Below are positions 18,916-27,643 of a stretch of DNA of 64,000 nucleotides, in pieces. A program made the position numbers and the translations under genes. The stretch comes from Hymenobacter crusticola. Its GTDB lineage: Bacteria > Bacteroidota > Bacteroidia > Cytophagales > Hymenobacteraceae. Numbering within the stretch: the stretch's first letter is position 1; each line of letters begins with the position of its first letter. The notes below the pieces were generated by a model. That model was given only the letters and a program-made list of their open reading frames with translations. It had not been told where the DNA came from and searched no databases. The DNA is taken from positions 61,947 through 125,946 of the forward strand of contig NZ_MTSE01000015.1 of NCBI RefSeq assembly GCF_002154225.1, given 5' to 3'.

Positions 18916-18982
18916 TAGCTTCCCGAACCTAGTCAACCCGTTGCATTATATGATTGCCTATCTCAAGTTACCCATCACCGGT

Positions 18983-21370
18983 ATGAGCCATAAGCTTTTG
19001 TTGTTACTAGCATTATGGCTATTAGCGGATAGAGCCGCTTATGGGCAAGGGGCATCTGCGGATAGTCTGGCTCGCAAGCTCAACCGCTACCAACAAGCGG
19101 CGCTTTCGGAGAAGCTATTCCTGCACCTCGACCGGCCCCTGTATTTGAGTGGCGAGACCATGTGGTTGAAGGCGTATGCAGTAGACGGTACTTCTGGTAA
19201 GCCGTTACCCTTGAGCTCGGTTGCCTATGTAGAGGTGCTTGATAAACAGAACCATCCCGTAGTACAAGGTAAAATTCCATTGAAGCAAGCCACCGGGCAT
19301 GGGTCCTTCTTGCTACCTAGCTCCCTTGCCTCAGGCGTGTACACGGTGCGCGCCTACACTAGCTGGATGCAAAACTTCGGACCTGAGTACTATTACCACC
19401 GCTCCGTCACAGTTGTGAATACTACAGCTGCTTCGGGCAGCGTAGCTACCCGAGATACAGCAGGCTACGACGTACAATTCTTCCCAGAGGGCGGCAATCT
19501 GGTGCAAGGCCTCAGCAGCAAAGTGGCGTTTAAGATAACAGCGAAGTCGGGCACTGGGGCAGCTGCTACGGGCAAGCTACTTGATCAGAATGGCACCACA
19601 GTAGCTAGCTTCCAGACCTTGCGTTTCGGCATGGGTAGCTTCACATTTACGCCTGCGCCAAGCGCTACGTACACAGCCATCCTCACGCTAGGCAACCGTC
19701 AGGTAATTAGACGAAAACTGCCCCGGGCGTACGAGCAAGGCTACGTGATGCACCTCGAGAACAGCACCCCTACTTCACTTACCCTAAGTATCAGTGCTAC
19801 GGCCGGGCAGCCAGAGGAGGTATTCTTGCTCGGGCACTCGCGGCAGCAAGTAGCCGTAGCTACAAAGGCCTTGCTCGCGAATGGTCGCGCAACTTTCACC
19901 CTTGAGAAAAAGCAGCTACTCGATGGCGTTTCGCATTTCACCTTATTTAATGCCGAACAAAAGCCGGTCTGCGAACGGTTGTATTTCCAGCCTCCGCACG
20001 ACAAGCTAGCTATTACGGCTCGCTCAGATAAAAGCCAATATGCCAACCGGGAGAAAGTAAGCGTGGACCTAGCTACTACCGCTTCGGCAAGTCAACATCT
20101 CGAAGCGAACCTGTCGATGGCAGTGTACCGGCTCGATTCGCTCAGCACAGCCTCCACTGCCGACATCAACAGCTACTTGTGGCTAGCATCCGACCTGAAG
20201 GGCATCATTGAACATCCAGAATATTACTTCACGGCCAACGAACCGGACGCAACCACGGTTGCCGACAACCTGATGCTAACGCAGGGCTGGAGTCGGTTTC
20301 GGTGGGAACAGGTGCTAGCAACTACGCCCGTTGCTTTCCCCAATCTACCCGAGTTCAATGGCCCGCTGGTGCGAGCCCGCTTGACGCAAGCCGGCACTAA
20401 CAAGCCACTGAAAGGCATTCTAACGTATTTGTCGTCGCCGAGCCGCATTATTCGGCTGCAAAATGCGGTGAGCAATGCCGATGGTCTCGTGCAGTTCGAG
20501 CTAGGCAACCTGTATGGCTCTCGAGAGATTATGGTGCAAACCAATCCGCAACAGGACAGCACATGCCGCATTGAAGTTTTTAACCCATTCTCGTCGCAGT
20601 TTGCGACTACCCTAGGTGAACCTTTCGCGCCGCAGCTTCGCTTCAAGGCAGATTACGCCAAGCGGCACTTTCAAAATCAAGTACAAAACGCCTTTGCTGA
20701 CAAAGCCAAAAACCGCTACACCGAGCCGCCAGCCGATAGCACATCGTTTTATGGGAAGGCCGATGAAACCTATTTTTTGGATAAGTACACGCGCTTCAAG
20801 GTGATGGAAGAAGTCATGCGCGAATACGTACCGGGCGTGATGGTTCGCATTCGCAAAGACGGCTTCCACTTCTTGGTTATCGACCGACCCAACAAGGCCA
20901 TCTTCGAAGACAATCCAATGGTGTTGCTCGACGGGGTTCCCGTCTTTAACATCAACAAGATCATGGCCATGGATCCGTTGAAGATCCAGAAGCTAGAAGT
21001 GATGGCCAGTCGCTATTTCCACGGGTCTGCCGTGTACAGTGGCCTGGTGAGCTACACCACCTACAAAGGCGACCTAGAAGGCTTCAAACTTGACCCGCGG
21101 GTACTGGTGCAGCAATACGAAGGGTTGCAGGGCCAGCGCGAGTTTTACGCACCGCGCTACGATACACCCCAAGCCCAGCAAAGTCGCCTGCCCGACTTGC
21201 GCAATCTGCTGTACTGGAATCCGGCTATCACAACCAGCACCGCGCCGACTAAGCTAGACTTCTACACCGGCGACCAAGCTGGCCGTTACATAGTAGTACT
21301 GCAAGGCCTAGCTTCTAACGGACTGTCTGGTAGTGCTAGCTTCACGTTTGAGGTGAAATCGGCGTTGTAG
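18983..21370 (+). CDS. MG2-domain envelope protein with a TonB-plug-like C-terminus
   Basis: About 795 residues starting at the signal peptide MSHKLLLLLALWLLADRAAYG; an upstream TTG at 18941 would put extra residues before it. The N-terminal SEKLFLHLDRPLYLSGETMW.KAY is the macroglobulin MG2-type motif seen in Bacteroidota proteins that follow TonB receptors, and more beta-sandwich repeats follow (YDVQFFPEGGNLVQG). Near the C-terminus, MVLLDGVPVFNINKIMAMDP...KLEVMASRYFHGS...YTTYKGDLEG closely resembles the plug domain of a TonB receptor, but no barrel follows. It is the last gene of the receptor/DUF4249 operon, just before a strong terminator. A structural or assembly partner role is inferred. 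Confidence 0.85.
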   Translation: MSHKLLLLLALWLLADRAAYGQGASADSLARKLNRYQQAALSEKLFLHLDRPLYLSGETMWLKAYAVDGTSGKPLPLSSVAYVEVLDKQNHPVVQGKIPLKQATGHGSFLLPSSLASGVYTVRAYTSWMQNFGPEYYYHRSVTVVNTTAASGSVATRDTAGYDVQFFPEGGNLVQGLSSKVAFKITAKSGTGAAATGKLLDQNGTTVASFQTLRFGMGSFTFTPAPSATYTAILTLGNRQVIRRKLPRAYEQGYVMHLENSTPTSLTLSISATAGQPEEVFLLGHSRQQVAVATKALLANGRATFTLEKKQLLDGVSHFTLFNAEQKPVCERLYFQPPHDKLAITARSDKSQYANREKVSVDLATTASASQHLEANLSMAVYRLDSLSTASTADINSYLWLASDLKGIIEHPEYYFTANEPDATTVADNLMLTQGWSRFRWEQVLATTPVAFPNLPEFNGPLVRARLTQAGTNKPLKGILTYLSSPSRIIRLQNAVSNADGLVQFELGNLYGSREIMVQTNPQQDSTCRIEVFNPFSSQFATTLGEPFAPQLRFKADYAKRHFQNQVQNAFADKAKNRYTEPPADSTSFYGKADETYFLDKYTRFKVMEEVMREYVPGVMVRIRKDGFHFLVIDRPNKAIFEDNPMVLLDGVPVFNINKIMAMDPLKIQKLEVMASRYFHGSAVYSGLVSYTTYKGDLEGFKLDPRVLVQQYEGLQGQREFYAPRYDTPQAQQSRLPDLRNLLYWNPAITTSTAPTKLDFYTGDQAGRYIVVLQGLASNGLSGSASFTFEVKSAL

Positions 21371-21392
21371 TGTAGAACTTATTACCATATCT

Positions 21393-21440
21393 AAACAGTA
21401 GCGCCAGCAGGTTGATGCAACTTGCTGGCGCTACTGTTTT
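21393..21440. terminator. Bidirectional terminator
   Basis: AAACAGTAGCGCCAGCA pairs with TGCTGGCGCTACTGTTT around a short loop, followed by T on the plus strand. It closes the TonB/DUF4249/MG2 operon and lies just beyond the stop of the convergent delta-60 repeat gene. Confidence 0.85.
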
Positions 21441-21453
21441 AAAGCGTGGGTTG

Positions 21454-23988
21454 TTACTGCACTACGACCCGGCGCGTCACGGGACCATCGGCGTAGTCGA
21501 CGCGGAGCAGGTACACGCCGGCAGGCAGATTTTGCACAGGCAAAGCTAGGTCGGTTTTCGTGACGGCATGGCTGATAATAGTCTTACCTAGCCCGTCTAA
21601 TAGTGCTAGGTGTGTGGGTTTTGCGGCGGCATCTAGGCTCACTTGCAAACTCTCGTGAGCCGGATTGGGCCAAGCTTGCGTATGATCTATGGCTCGATGG
21701 CTGCTAACAGCTAGCACGCTGGAAGAAACCAAGCGAACCAATGGGCCTCGATTCTGTCCATTGATTTTGAACGAATAACCACCTAATAGAATAGCGCCAT
21801 CTGGCTGCAAAGCTAGGCCCGTAGCAGAACCAACCAGTACATCAGCGAAAGAGGCATCATAAGAGCCATCCGCGTTCAAACGTATCAACGAGCCACGGTC
21901 CTTACCATCTACCATCACATAACCAAAAGTGCCTGCAACTAGCACCTGACCGTTTGGATAACGTGCTAACTGCGATATTAATCCTTCTATTTTGGGTAGT
22001 GCATAGCTGTTATCTACAGATCCATCCGAATTTAGCCGCACTAGGCTGAAGTTCTCACCACTATTCGCTTTCCTAAAATCACCACTAACCAACAACTTAC
22101 CATCAGGTAGCAGTAGCAGCTTATCCAGATAAAGAGGTCCATAAACAGTAGGGTCTACAACATAGCTGTTATCAAAACTTCCATCTGCATTGAGGCGTGT
22201 CAAACCTATGTCTACAGTAGGATTATCGGTTCTATTGATTATATACTGATTATTAGGTAACGCTACGATATGCTTAATATCAAGCCTCACCTTATTCTCC
22301 AATTCATTGGCATAAGCAGCATCAACGCTACCATTAGCGAGCAAGTGGTGCAAGGCGCTGGTATAGCCTCCTATGTTCTTAGAAGAACCACCAACCAGAA
22401 TACTACCATCTGATTGTAAAGCTAACGCACTCACGTTCTCCCTGTCAGTAGAAGTAATAGCACTTGTTAGCACAGTAAAAGAGGCATCGGCGCTACCGTT
22501 CGTTAGCAAGCGCGCAACTAAAGGTGATGCATGAGTACCGGCACTCGTGAATTCTCCTCCTACCATGATGCGGCCATCTGAAGAAAGAGCAATTCGCCGT
22601 ACCTCCCCATTAACCCCTGCTAGTTGAAAGGATTGGTCTAGCGTACCATCTGTATTAAGGCGAGCTAGGTTGCCAGCATCTTGTCCGTTGATTTTCCAGA
22701 ATTGACCACCAACTATTATTTTTCCATCTGCCTGCTGAACTACCTCATCCAGCTGCCCTGGCTGCATGATAGCCGGATGAAATGTGCTAATCAATTCAGC
22801 CTTGTCGTTTACCCGCACCAAGTTCACATTGCGAAGACTACCATAACGGCTAAAGTGACCACCAAGCAGAATTTCGCCATTAGCTAAAATCTTTACAGAG
22901 TGCACCCTGCCATTTAGCTGCTTACCAATAGCAAACTGAGCATCAAGCTGCCCATCCGGCAGCAAACGCGTAACGTAGCTGTTGCCGCTTGTTCCACCAA
23001 AATCCGCAAAGCAACCACTCAAAATTACTCTACCGCTCGCGTCCACTGCAAGCTCTTCATCATTCTGGTAATCCAGATAAAAGCAGTTGGAGCCGCCAAA
23101 AGGATTAAATGAATTATCTACTTGGCCTGTACTAGTCAGGCGTACAATCTGTTGGGTACCATCACTTGTATGAATGACTACAGCATTTGTGCGTGAATCA
23201 AGAGCCACAGCTTGGACTCTCTTACCAATTGATGCAGGGTTAAAACTGACATCTAAGGATCCATCCGAGTTTAATCGCACTAGTCCGCTACGGCCTGTAT
23301 TATTATAATTCTCAAAAGTGCCACAAACCAGAACTTTCCCATCTGGCTGTATGACAACTCCTTGCACGTCAGCAGCTCTTCCGTATGAATCTACAAATCC
23401 TTTATTTAATGCTGTGGTAAAAGTCTGGTCGACGCTGCCATTTGCATTAAGGCGTACCAAGCTATTCGCCGCAACTCCATCGTAGCTTGAAAAAAGTCCA
23501 CCCAACAGAATCTTGCCGTCAGGTTGTACTGTCATAGCGGCTACCGGACCTGCGTAGCCTGCTTGCATTGGTCCACTACCTGGAGTGAAATCTGCTGCCA
23601 ACGTACCATCAGCATTTAGCTTAGCAAGTGAGCTAAAGGTGCGGCCACCTACCGAAATTCCCCACTGATTTTGTAGTAATATCTGTCCATCGGTTAGCAC
23701 CCGCATCCTAACAACACTCCCTTTACAGGCTACTGTAGTAGTAAATGCTTCGTCTAGGGTACCATCGGCGTTTAAGCGTGCTAATCCTGTAGCTGGACTG
23801 CCGTTTACTTGGGTAAAACCTCCTGCCACTAAGTACTTTCCATCAGGCTGCTGTATAGCATTATAGATCAGACCTGATTGCATCAACTCGATAGGTGCAA
23901 ACGTCGGGTCAACTGTTTGCGCGTATACTTGTTTTATTCCTGATAAGCTCACTACTAATAAGAAACTCAAGGGTATTAGTTTTTTCAT
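21454..23988 (-). CDS. Delta-60 repeat protein exported by the type IX secretion system
   Basis: About 844 residues. A signal peptide (PLSFLLVVSLSGIKQVYAQ) precedes about 13 delta-60 repeats, each with a DGKILVGG-like strand and a closing RLNADGSLDxSF motif, which should form a beta-propeller-like fold. The C-terminus (AWPNPAHESLQVSLD...LPAGVYLLRVDYADGPVTRRVVVQ) is a type A T9SS sorting domain, so the protein is sent through the outer membrane and probably anchored or released. The frame is open back to 24396, but that part overlaps polA and precedes the signal peptide; ATG 23988 is the real start. The region looks AT-richer than its neighbours by eye. Confidence 0.9.
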   Translation of the reverse strand: MKKLIPLSFLLVVSLSGIKQVYAQTVDPTFAPIELMQSGLIYNAIQQPDGKYLVAGGFTQVNGSPATGLARLNADGTLDEAFTTTVACKGSVVRMRVLTDGQILLQNQWGISVGGRTFSSLAKLNADGTLAADFTPGSGPMQAGYAGPVAAMTVQPDGKILLGGLFSSYDGVAANSLVRLNANGSVDQTFTTALNKGFVDSYGRAADVQGVVIQPDGKVLVCGTFENYNNTGRSGLVRLNSDGSLDVSFNPASIGKRVQAVALDSRTNAVVIHTSDGTQQIVRLTSTGQVDNSFNPFGGSNCFYLDYQNDEELAVDASGRVILSGCFADFGGTSGNSYVTRLLPDGQLDAQFAIGKQLNGRVHSVKILANGEILLGGHFSRYGSLRNVNLVRVNDKAELISTFHPAIMQPGQLDEVVQQADGKIIVGGQFWKINGQDAGNLARLNTDGTLDQSFQLAGVNGEVRRIALSSDGRIMVGGEFTSAGTHASPLVARLLTNGSADASFTVLTSAITSTDRENVSALALQSDGSILVGGSSKNIGGYTSALHHLLANGSVDAAYANELENKVRLDIKHIVALPNNQYIINRTDNPTVDIGLTRLNADGSFDNSYVVDPTVYGPLYLDKLLLLPDGKLLVSGDFRKANSGENFSLVRLNSDGSVDNSYALPKIEGLISQLARYPNGQVLVAGTFGYVMVDGKDRGSLIRLNADGSYDASFADVLVGSATGLALQPDGAILLGGYSFKINGQNRGPLVRLVSSSVLAVSSHRAIDHTQAWPNPAHESLQVSLDAAAKPTHLALLDGLGKTIISHAVTKTDLALPVQNLPAGVYLLRVDYADGPVTRRVVVQ

Positions 23989-24060
23989 ACTCGTTGATTT
24001 TTTTAGCTGATTCATAATACCCAACGCAATTTTCCTGCCGTGCAGCAGTAGCTCAATCCG

Positions 24061-24068
24061 TACTTTCG
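24061..24068 (+). promoter_or_regulatory. Possible minus-7 promoter element of polA
   Basis: TACTTTCG, one base from the Bacteroidota TAnnTTTG consensus, ends eight bases before the polA ATG. If it is used, the message would have a very short or absent leader. Confidence 0.3.
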
Positions 24069-24075
24069 CCTTCCT

Positions 24076-26937
24076 ATGACCGATACCGCCCAACCCGCTA
24101 AAAAGCTCTTTCTCCTCGACGCCTTTGCCCTGATTTACCGTGCCCACTTTGCCTTTAGCAAGAACCCGCGCGTCAACTCTAAGGGCATGAACACGGGCGC
24201 CGTGCTTGGCTTCACCAACACGCTCGTGGAGGTGCTGCAAAAGGAAAAGCCGACCCACATTGGGGTAGCTTTTGACGCTCAAAAGAAAACCTTCCGCCAC
24301 GACAGTTTTGCTGAGTATAAGGCCCAGCGCCAAGCCATGCCTGAGGATATCGGCACGGCTATTCCGTATATCAAGCGCATCATCGAAGCGTTTCACATCC
24401 CGATTCTGATGGTGGATGGCTTCGAGGCCGACGACGTCATTGGCACCCTAGCTCAGCGTGCCGAAGCCGAAGGATTCGACGTGTTTATGATGACGCCGGA
24501 CAAAGACTATTGCCAGCTCGTAACGGACAAGATCAAAATCTACCGGCCGGCGTTTATGGGTAATGCGGCCGAGGTACTGGACAAAGAGCACGTGCTGCAA
24601 CGCTTCGAGGTGGAGCGCGTGGAGCAGGTGATTGACATCCTAGGTCTGCAAGGCGACGCCGTCGATAACATCCCAGGCATTCCGGGTATTGGCGAGAAAA
24701 CCGCTAAGACGTTGATCCAGAAGTATGGGTCGGTAGAAAACCTCATTGCCAATGTAGACGAGCTCAAGGGCAAGCAGCAGGAAAACGTGCGCAACTTTGC
24801 CGAGCAGGGTTTGCTGAGCAAGGAGCTAGCTACTATCCACGTCAACGTCCCGATCGAGTTTCACGAGGAGAACCTCACCCTGAGCAAACCCGACGAGGAG
24901 CTGCTGCGGTCGTTGTTCGACGAGCTAGAATTCCGCCAGTTAGCAGCGCGTGTCCTCAGCGGCGGCGCGCCAGCGGCTTCCTCTGCTGCGCCAGTGGGCC
25001 GGGGGGCTCGTCGGCCGAACGTGCCTTCGCAAGGCTCTTTGTTCGACGCGCCGGATGCCGTGGCTATTGCCTCCGAGAACGGCGAGACGGGCCACGAGGG
25101 CGCTCCGGCTGGCCCACGCCGCACACTGGCTGATGTGCCGCACCAGTACCACTTGGTAGACACACCCGCCCTGCGCAAGTCATTGCTTGACTACTTACTA
25201 CAACAGAAGGAAGTTAGCTTCGATACCGAAACCACGGGGCTAGATACCATGACCTCGCGGCTCGTTGGACTAAGCTTCTGCTGGCTTCCCGGCGAGGGCT
25301 ACTACGTACCCGTACCGCACGACGACCAAGAAGCCGCCCAGGCGTTGGTAGATGAGTTCCGGCCTTTCCTCGAAAAGGAAGGCGTTGTGAAAGTGGGCCA
25401 GAACATCAAATACGACCTCACTATCCTGAAGCACTACAACGTGCGGGTGGCCGGGCCGCTATTTGACACCATGCTAGCCCACTACCTGCTGGAGCCCGAC
25501 ATGCGCCATAACATGGATGTGCTGGCCGAAACCTACTTGCATTACACCCCAGTTTCCATTACGGAGCTAATTGGGCCGAAAGGCAAAAACCAAAAGACCA
25601 TGGCCGACATTCCGCCGGCTGAGGTTTCTGATTACGCTTGCGAAGATGCCGACGTGACCTTACAGCTTAAACATGTATTCGAGCCTCGGTTGCAAGAGCT
25701 AGGTTTGCTGAAGCTGCTGAACGAAGTCGAAAACCCTTTGGTGCCCGTGCTGGCTGATGTAGAGTACGAAGGCGTGCGCATCGACTCAGGCGCTATGGGC
25801 GAATACTCGGCGGAGCTACAAGGCTACATTACGGAACTGGAGCAGCAAATCTTCACGGCGGCGGGCCAGGAGTTCAACATTGGTTCGCCCAAACAACTCG
25901 GCGAAGTGCTGTTTGATAAGCTAGGCCTAGGTGGTGGCAAGATCAAGAAAACCAAAACCGGCCAGTACGCTACCGGCGAGGAAGTACTGAGTGTGCTAGC
26001 CGCCGACAACCCCATTGCGGGTCTCATTTTGGAGCACCGCCAGCTCACCAAGCTGCGCAGCACCTACGTGGAAGCATTGCCCCAGCTGGTATGCGCCCTA
26101 GACGGACGGGTACACACGTCGTTCAACCAGGCCGTAACGGCCACGGGCCGCCTGAGCAGCACCAACCCCAACCTCCAGAACATTCCCATTCGGACGGAGA
26201 AAGGCCGGGAAATTCGCAAAGCCTTCGTGCCGCGCGACGCTGACCACGTGCTCATCGCCGCCGACTACTCCCAAATCGAATTGCGCATCATGGCCGACTT
26301 CTCCAAGGATGCGACCATGATTGAGTCCTTCCGCCAGGGCATCGACATTCACAGCAGCACCGCCAGCAAGGTCTTTCATGTGCCGCTCGACAAAGTGGAC
26401 GGCGAGATGCGCCGCAAAGCCAAAACGGTGAATTTCGGTATCATTTACGGCATCAGCAGCTTTGGTTTGGCCCAGCGCCTAGGTATCTCCCGCAAGGAAG
26501 CTACCGAAATTATCGACGCCTACTTCCAGGAGTTTTCGGCCGTGAAGAAGTTCATGGATGAGAGCATCAACCGAGCCCGCGAGCTAGAATACGCCGAAAC
26601 ACTGCTAGGTCGGCGCCGCTACCTGCGCGACATCAACTCACGCAATGCTACGCTGCGCGGCTTCACCGAGCGCAACGCCATCAACGCGCCCATTCAAGGC
26701 ACCGCCGCCGACATCATCAAGATTGCCATGATCCGCATCCACGATTGGCTGGAAAAGGAAAAGCTAGGCACCAAGATGATCCTGCAAGTGCACGACGAAC
26801 TGGTGTTCGATGTGCCGAAAGAAGAAGTTGACTTAGTTATTCCGCGCATTCGGGAGCTGATGATCAACGCCTTACCACTCAGTGTACCCATGGAAGTAGA
26901 GGCCGGTACCGGCAGCAACTGGCTACAGGCACACTAA
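24076..26937 (+). CDS. polA: DNA polymerase I
   Basis: A 953-residue DNA polymerase I used in Okazaki fragment maturation and repair. The N-terminal 5'-3' exonuclease (about 1-300) has FLLDAFALIYRAHFAF, MVDGFEADDVIGTLA and DNIPGIPGIGEKTA. A Pro/Ala/Gly-rich linker follows, then a 3'-5' proofreading domain whose acids are intact (VSFDTETTGLD, IKYDLTILK, YACEDADVTLQL). The polymerase domain carries motif A DYSQIELRIMADFSKD, motif B RRKAKTVNFGIIYGISSFG and motif C LQVHDELVFDV. It is divergent from the delta-60 gene and ends before a large inverted repeat. Complete and unremarkable apart from the long linker. Confidence 0.98.
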   Translation: MTDTAQPAKKLFLLDAFALIYRAHFAFSKNPRVNSKGMNTGAVLGFTNTLVEVLQKEKPTHIGVAFDAQKKTFRHDSFAEYKAQRQAMPEDIGTAIPYIKRIIEAFHIPILMVDGFEADDVIGTLAQRAEAEGFDVFMMTPDKDYCQLVTDKIKIYRPAFMGNAAEVLDKEHVLQRFEVERVEQVIDILGLQGDAVDNIPGIPGIGEKTAKTLIQKYGSVENLIANVDELKGKQQENVRNFAEQGLLSKELATIHVNVPIEFHEENLTLSKPDEELLRSLFDELEFRQLAARVLSGGAPAASSAAPVGRGARRPNVPSQGSLFDAPDAVAIASENGETGHEGAPAGPRRTLADVPHQYHLVDTPALRKSLLDYLLQQKEVSFDTETTGLDTMTSRLVGLSFCWLPGEGYYVPVPHDDQEAAQALVDEFRPFLEKEGVVKVGQNIKYDLTILKHYNVRVAGPLFDTMLAHYLLEPDMRHNMDVLAETYLHYTPVSITELIGPKGKNQKTMADIPPAEVSDYACEDADVTLQLKHVFEPRLQELGLLKLLNEVENPLVPVLADVEYEGVRIDSGAMGEYSAELQGYITELEQQIFTAAGQEFNIGSPKQLGEVLFDKLGLGGGKIKKTKTGQYATGEEVLSVLAADNPIAGLILEHRQLTKLRSTYVEALPQLVCALDGRVHTSFNQAVTATGRLSSTNPNLQNIPIRTEKGREIRKAFVPRDADHVLIAADYSQIELRIMADFSKDATMIESFRQGIDIHSSTASKVFHVPLDKVDGEMRRKAKTVNFGIIYGISSFGLAQRLGISRKEATEIIDAYFQEFSAVKKFMDESINRARELEYAETLLGRRRYLRDINSRNATLRGFTERNAINAPIQGTAADIIKIAMIRIHDWLEKEKLGTKMILQVHDELVFDVPKEEVDLVIPRIRELMINALPLSVPMEVEAGTGSNWLQAH

Positions 26938-26958
26938 CAGCGTATGCCGTCAGGCTAG

Positions 26959-27048
26959 GTAGCGCGGAAGTTCGTTCCGCGACGAGCAACGCGAGTATTC
27001 GTACGTCGGAACTCGCGTTGCTCGTCGCAGAACAAACTTCCGCGCTAC
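26959..27048. repeat. Large imperfect inverted repeat after polA
   Basis: Two arms of 38 bases (starting GTAGCGCGGAAGTT and ending AACTTCCGCGCTAC) flank a 14-base loop, with TTTTTT after the right arm. Only two positions fail to pair. In plus-strand RNA these are C/A mismatches; in minus-strand RNA they become G-U pairs. It can act as the polA terminator, but its length suggests an interspersed palindromic element. Confidence 0.75.
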
Positions 27049-27111
27049 TTTTTTAGGCATCTTCACTGCGAACAGACCGTATAGCACGGCTTCACCCTAC
27101 AACAGAATGCC

Positions 27112-27555
27112 ATGCAACACCACACACATACCACGACTTTGCAGAATGTGGCCCGCGGGATAATGGGCACCTTTATGGTCGTAGCCGGTACGGGCCACCT
27201 GACGTTTGTCCGGCAGGAGTTTCAGGCTCAGGTTCCTGATTGGATTCCACTGGATAAGGATACCGTTGTGCTGCAATCGGGGGTGGTTGAGGTGGGTTTG
27301 GGGCTAGCTTTGCTCTTCTGGAAATCGCGCCGCGTTGAGATGGGCCTAGGATTGGCGGCGTTCTACGCCTTGGTATTCCCCGGCAACTTGCACCAATACA
27401 CGCACCATATTTCCGCATTCAACCTCGACACCGACGCCAAACGGCTGGGCAGACTCTTCTTTCAGCCAGTGTTGATGGGCTGGGCCTTGTGGTCTACGGG
27501 AGCCCTGAAAAGCTTGCGTACCAAGCGCCCCGAAGGCACGAATCACATCTTGTAG
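27112..27555 (+). CDS. DoxX-like small membrane protein
   Basis: A 147-residue inner-membrane protein with about four hydrophobic segments (IMGTFMVVAGTGHLTF, VVLQSGVVEVGLGLALLFW, MGLGLAAFYALVFPGNLHQY, LFFQPVLMGWALWSTG). The overall layout, with an early GHLTF and a central FPGN.HQY, resembles DoxX/DoxD-like proteins, which are often linked to redox or quinone metabolism, though the function of this branch is unknown. The N-terminal His/Thr-rich stretch is odd and may not be translated, but the ATG at 27112 is the only clear start. The next gene, ypdA, is on the same strand after an 88-base gap. Confidence 0.6.
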   Translation: MQHHTHTTTLQNVARGIMGTFMVVAGTGHLTFVRQEFQAQVPDWIPLDKDTVVLQSGVVEVGLGLALLFWKSRRVEMGLGLAAFYALVFPGNLHQYTHHISAFNLDTDAKRLGRLFFQPVLMGWALWSTGALKSLRTKRPEGTNHIL

Positions 27556-27643
27556 CTGTTTCTAAGAGAAGCTAGCTTAGCCCGCCGAGCACAGCAATTG
27601 TGCCGGCGGCAAACTCCTAGCTTCCAAATTGGTATTACAGTAT

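Noticed and set aside
23989..24396. 5' extension of the delta-60 repeat gene
   Set aside because: It overlaps polA on the other strand and precedes a clear signal peptide at 23988, so it is a shadow of polA.
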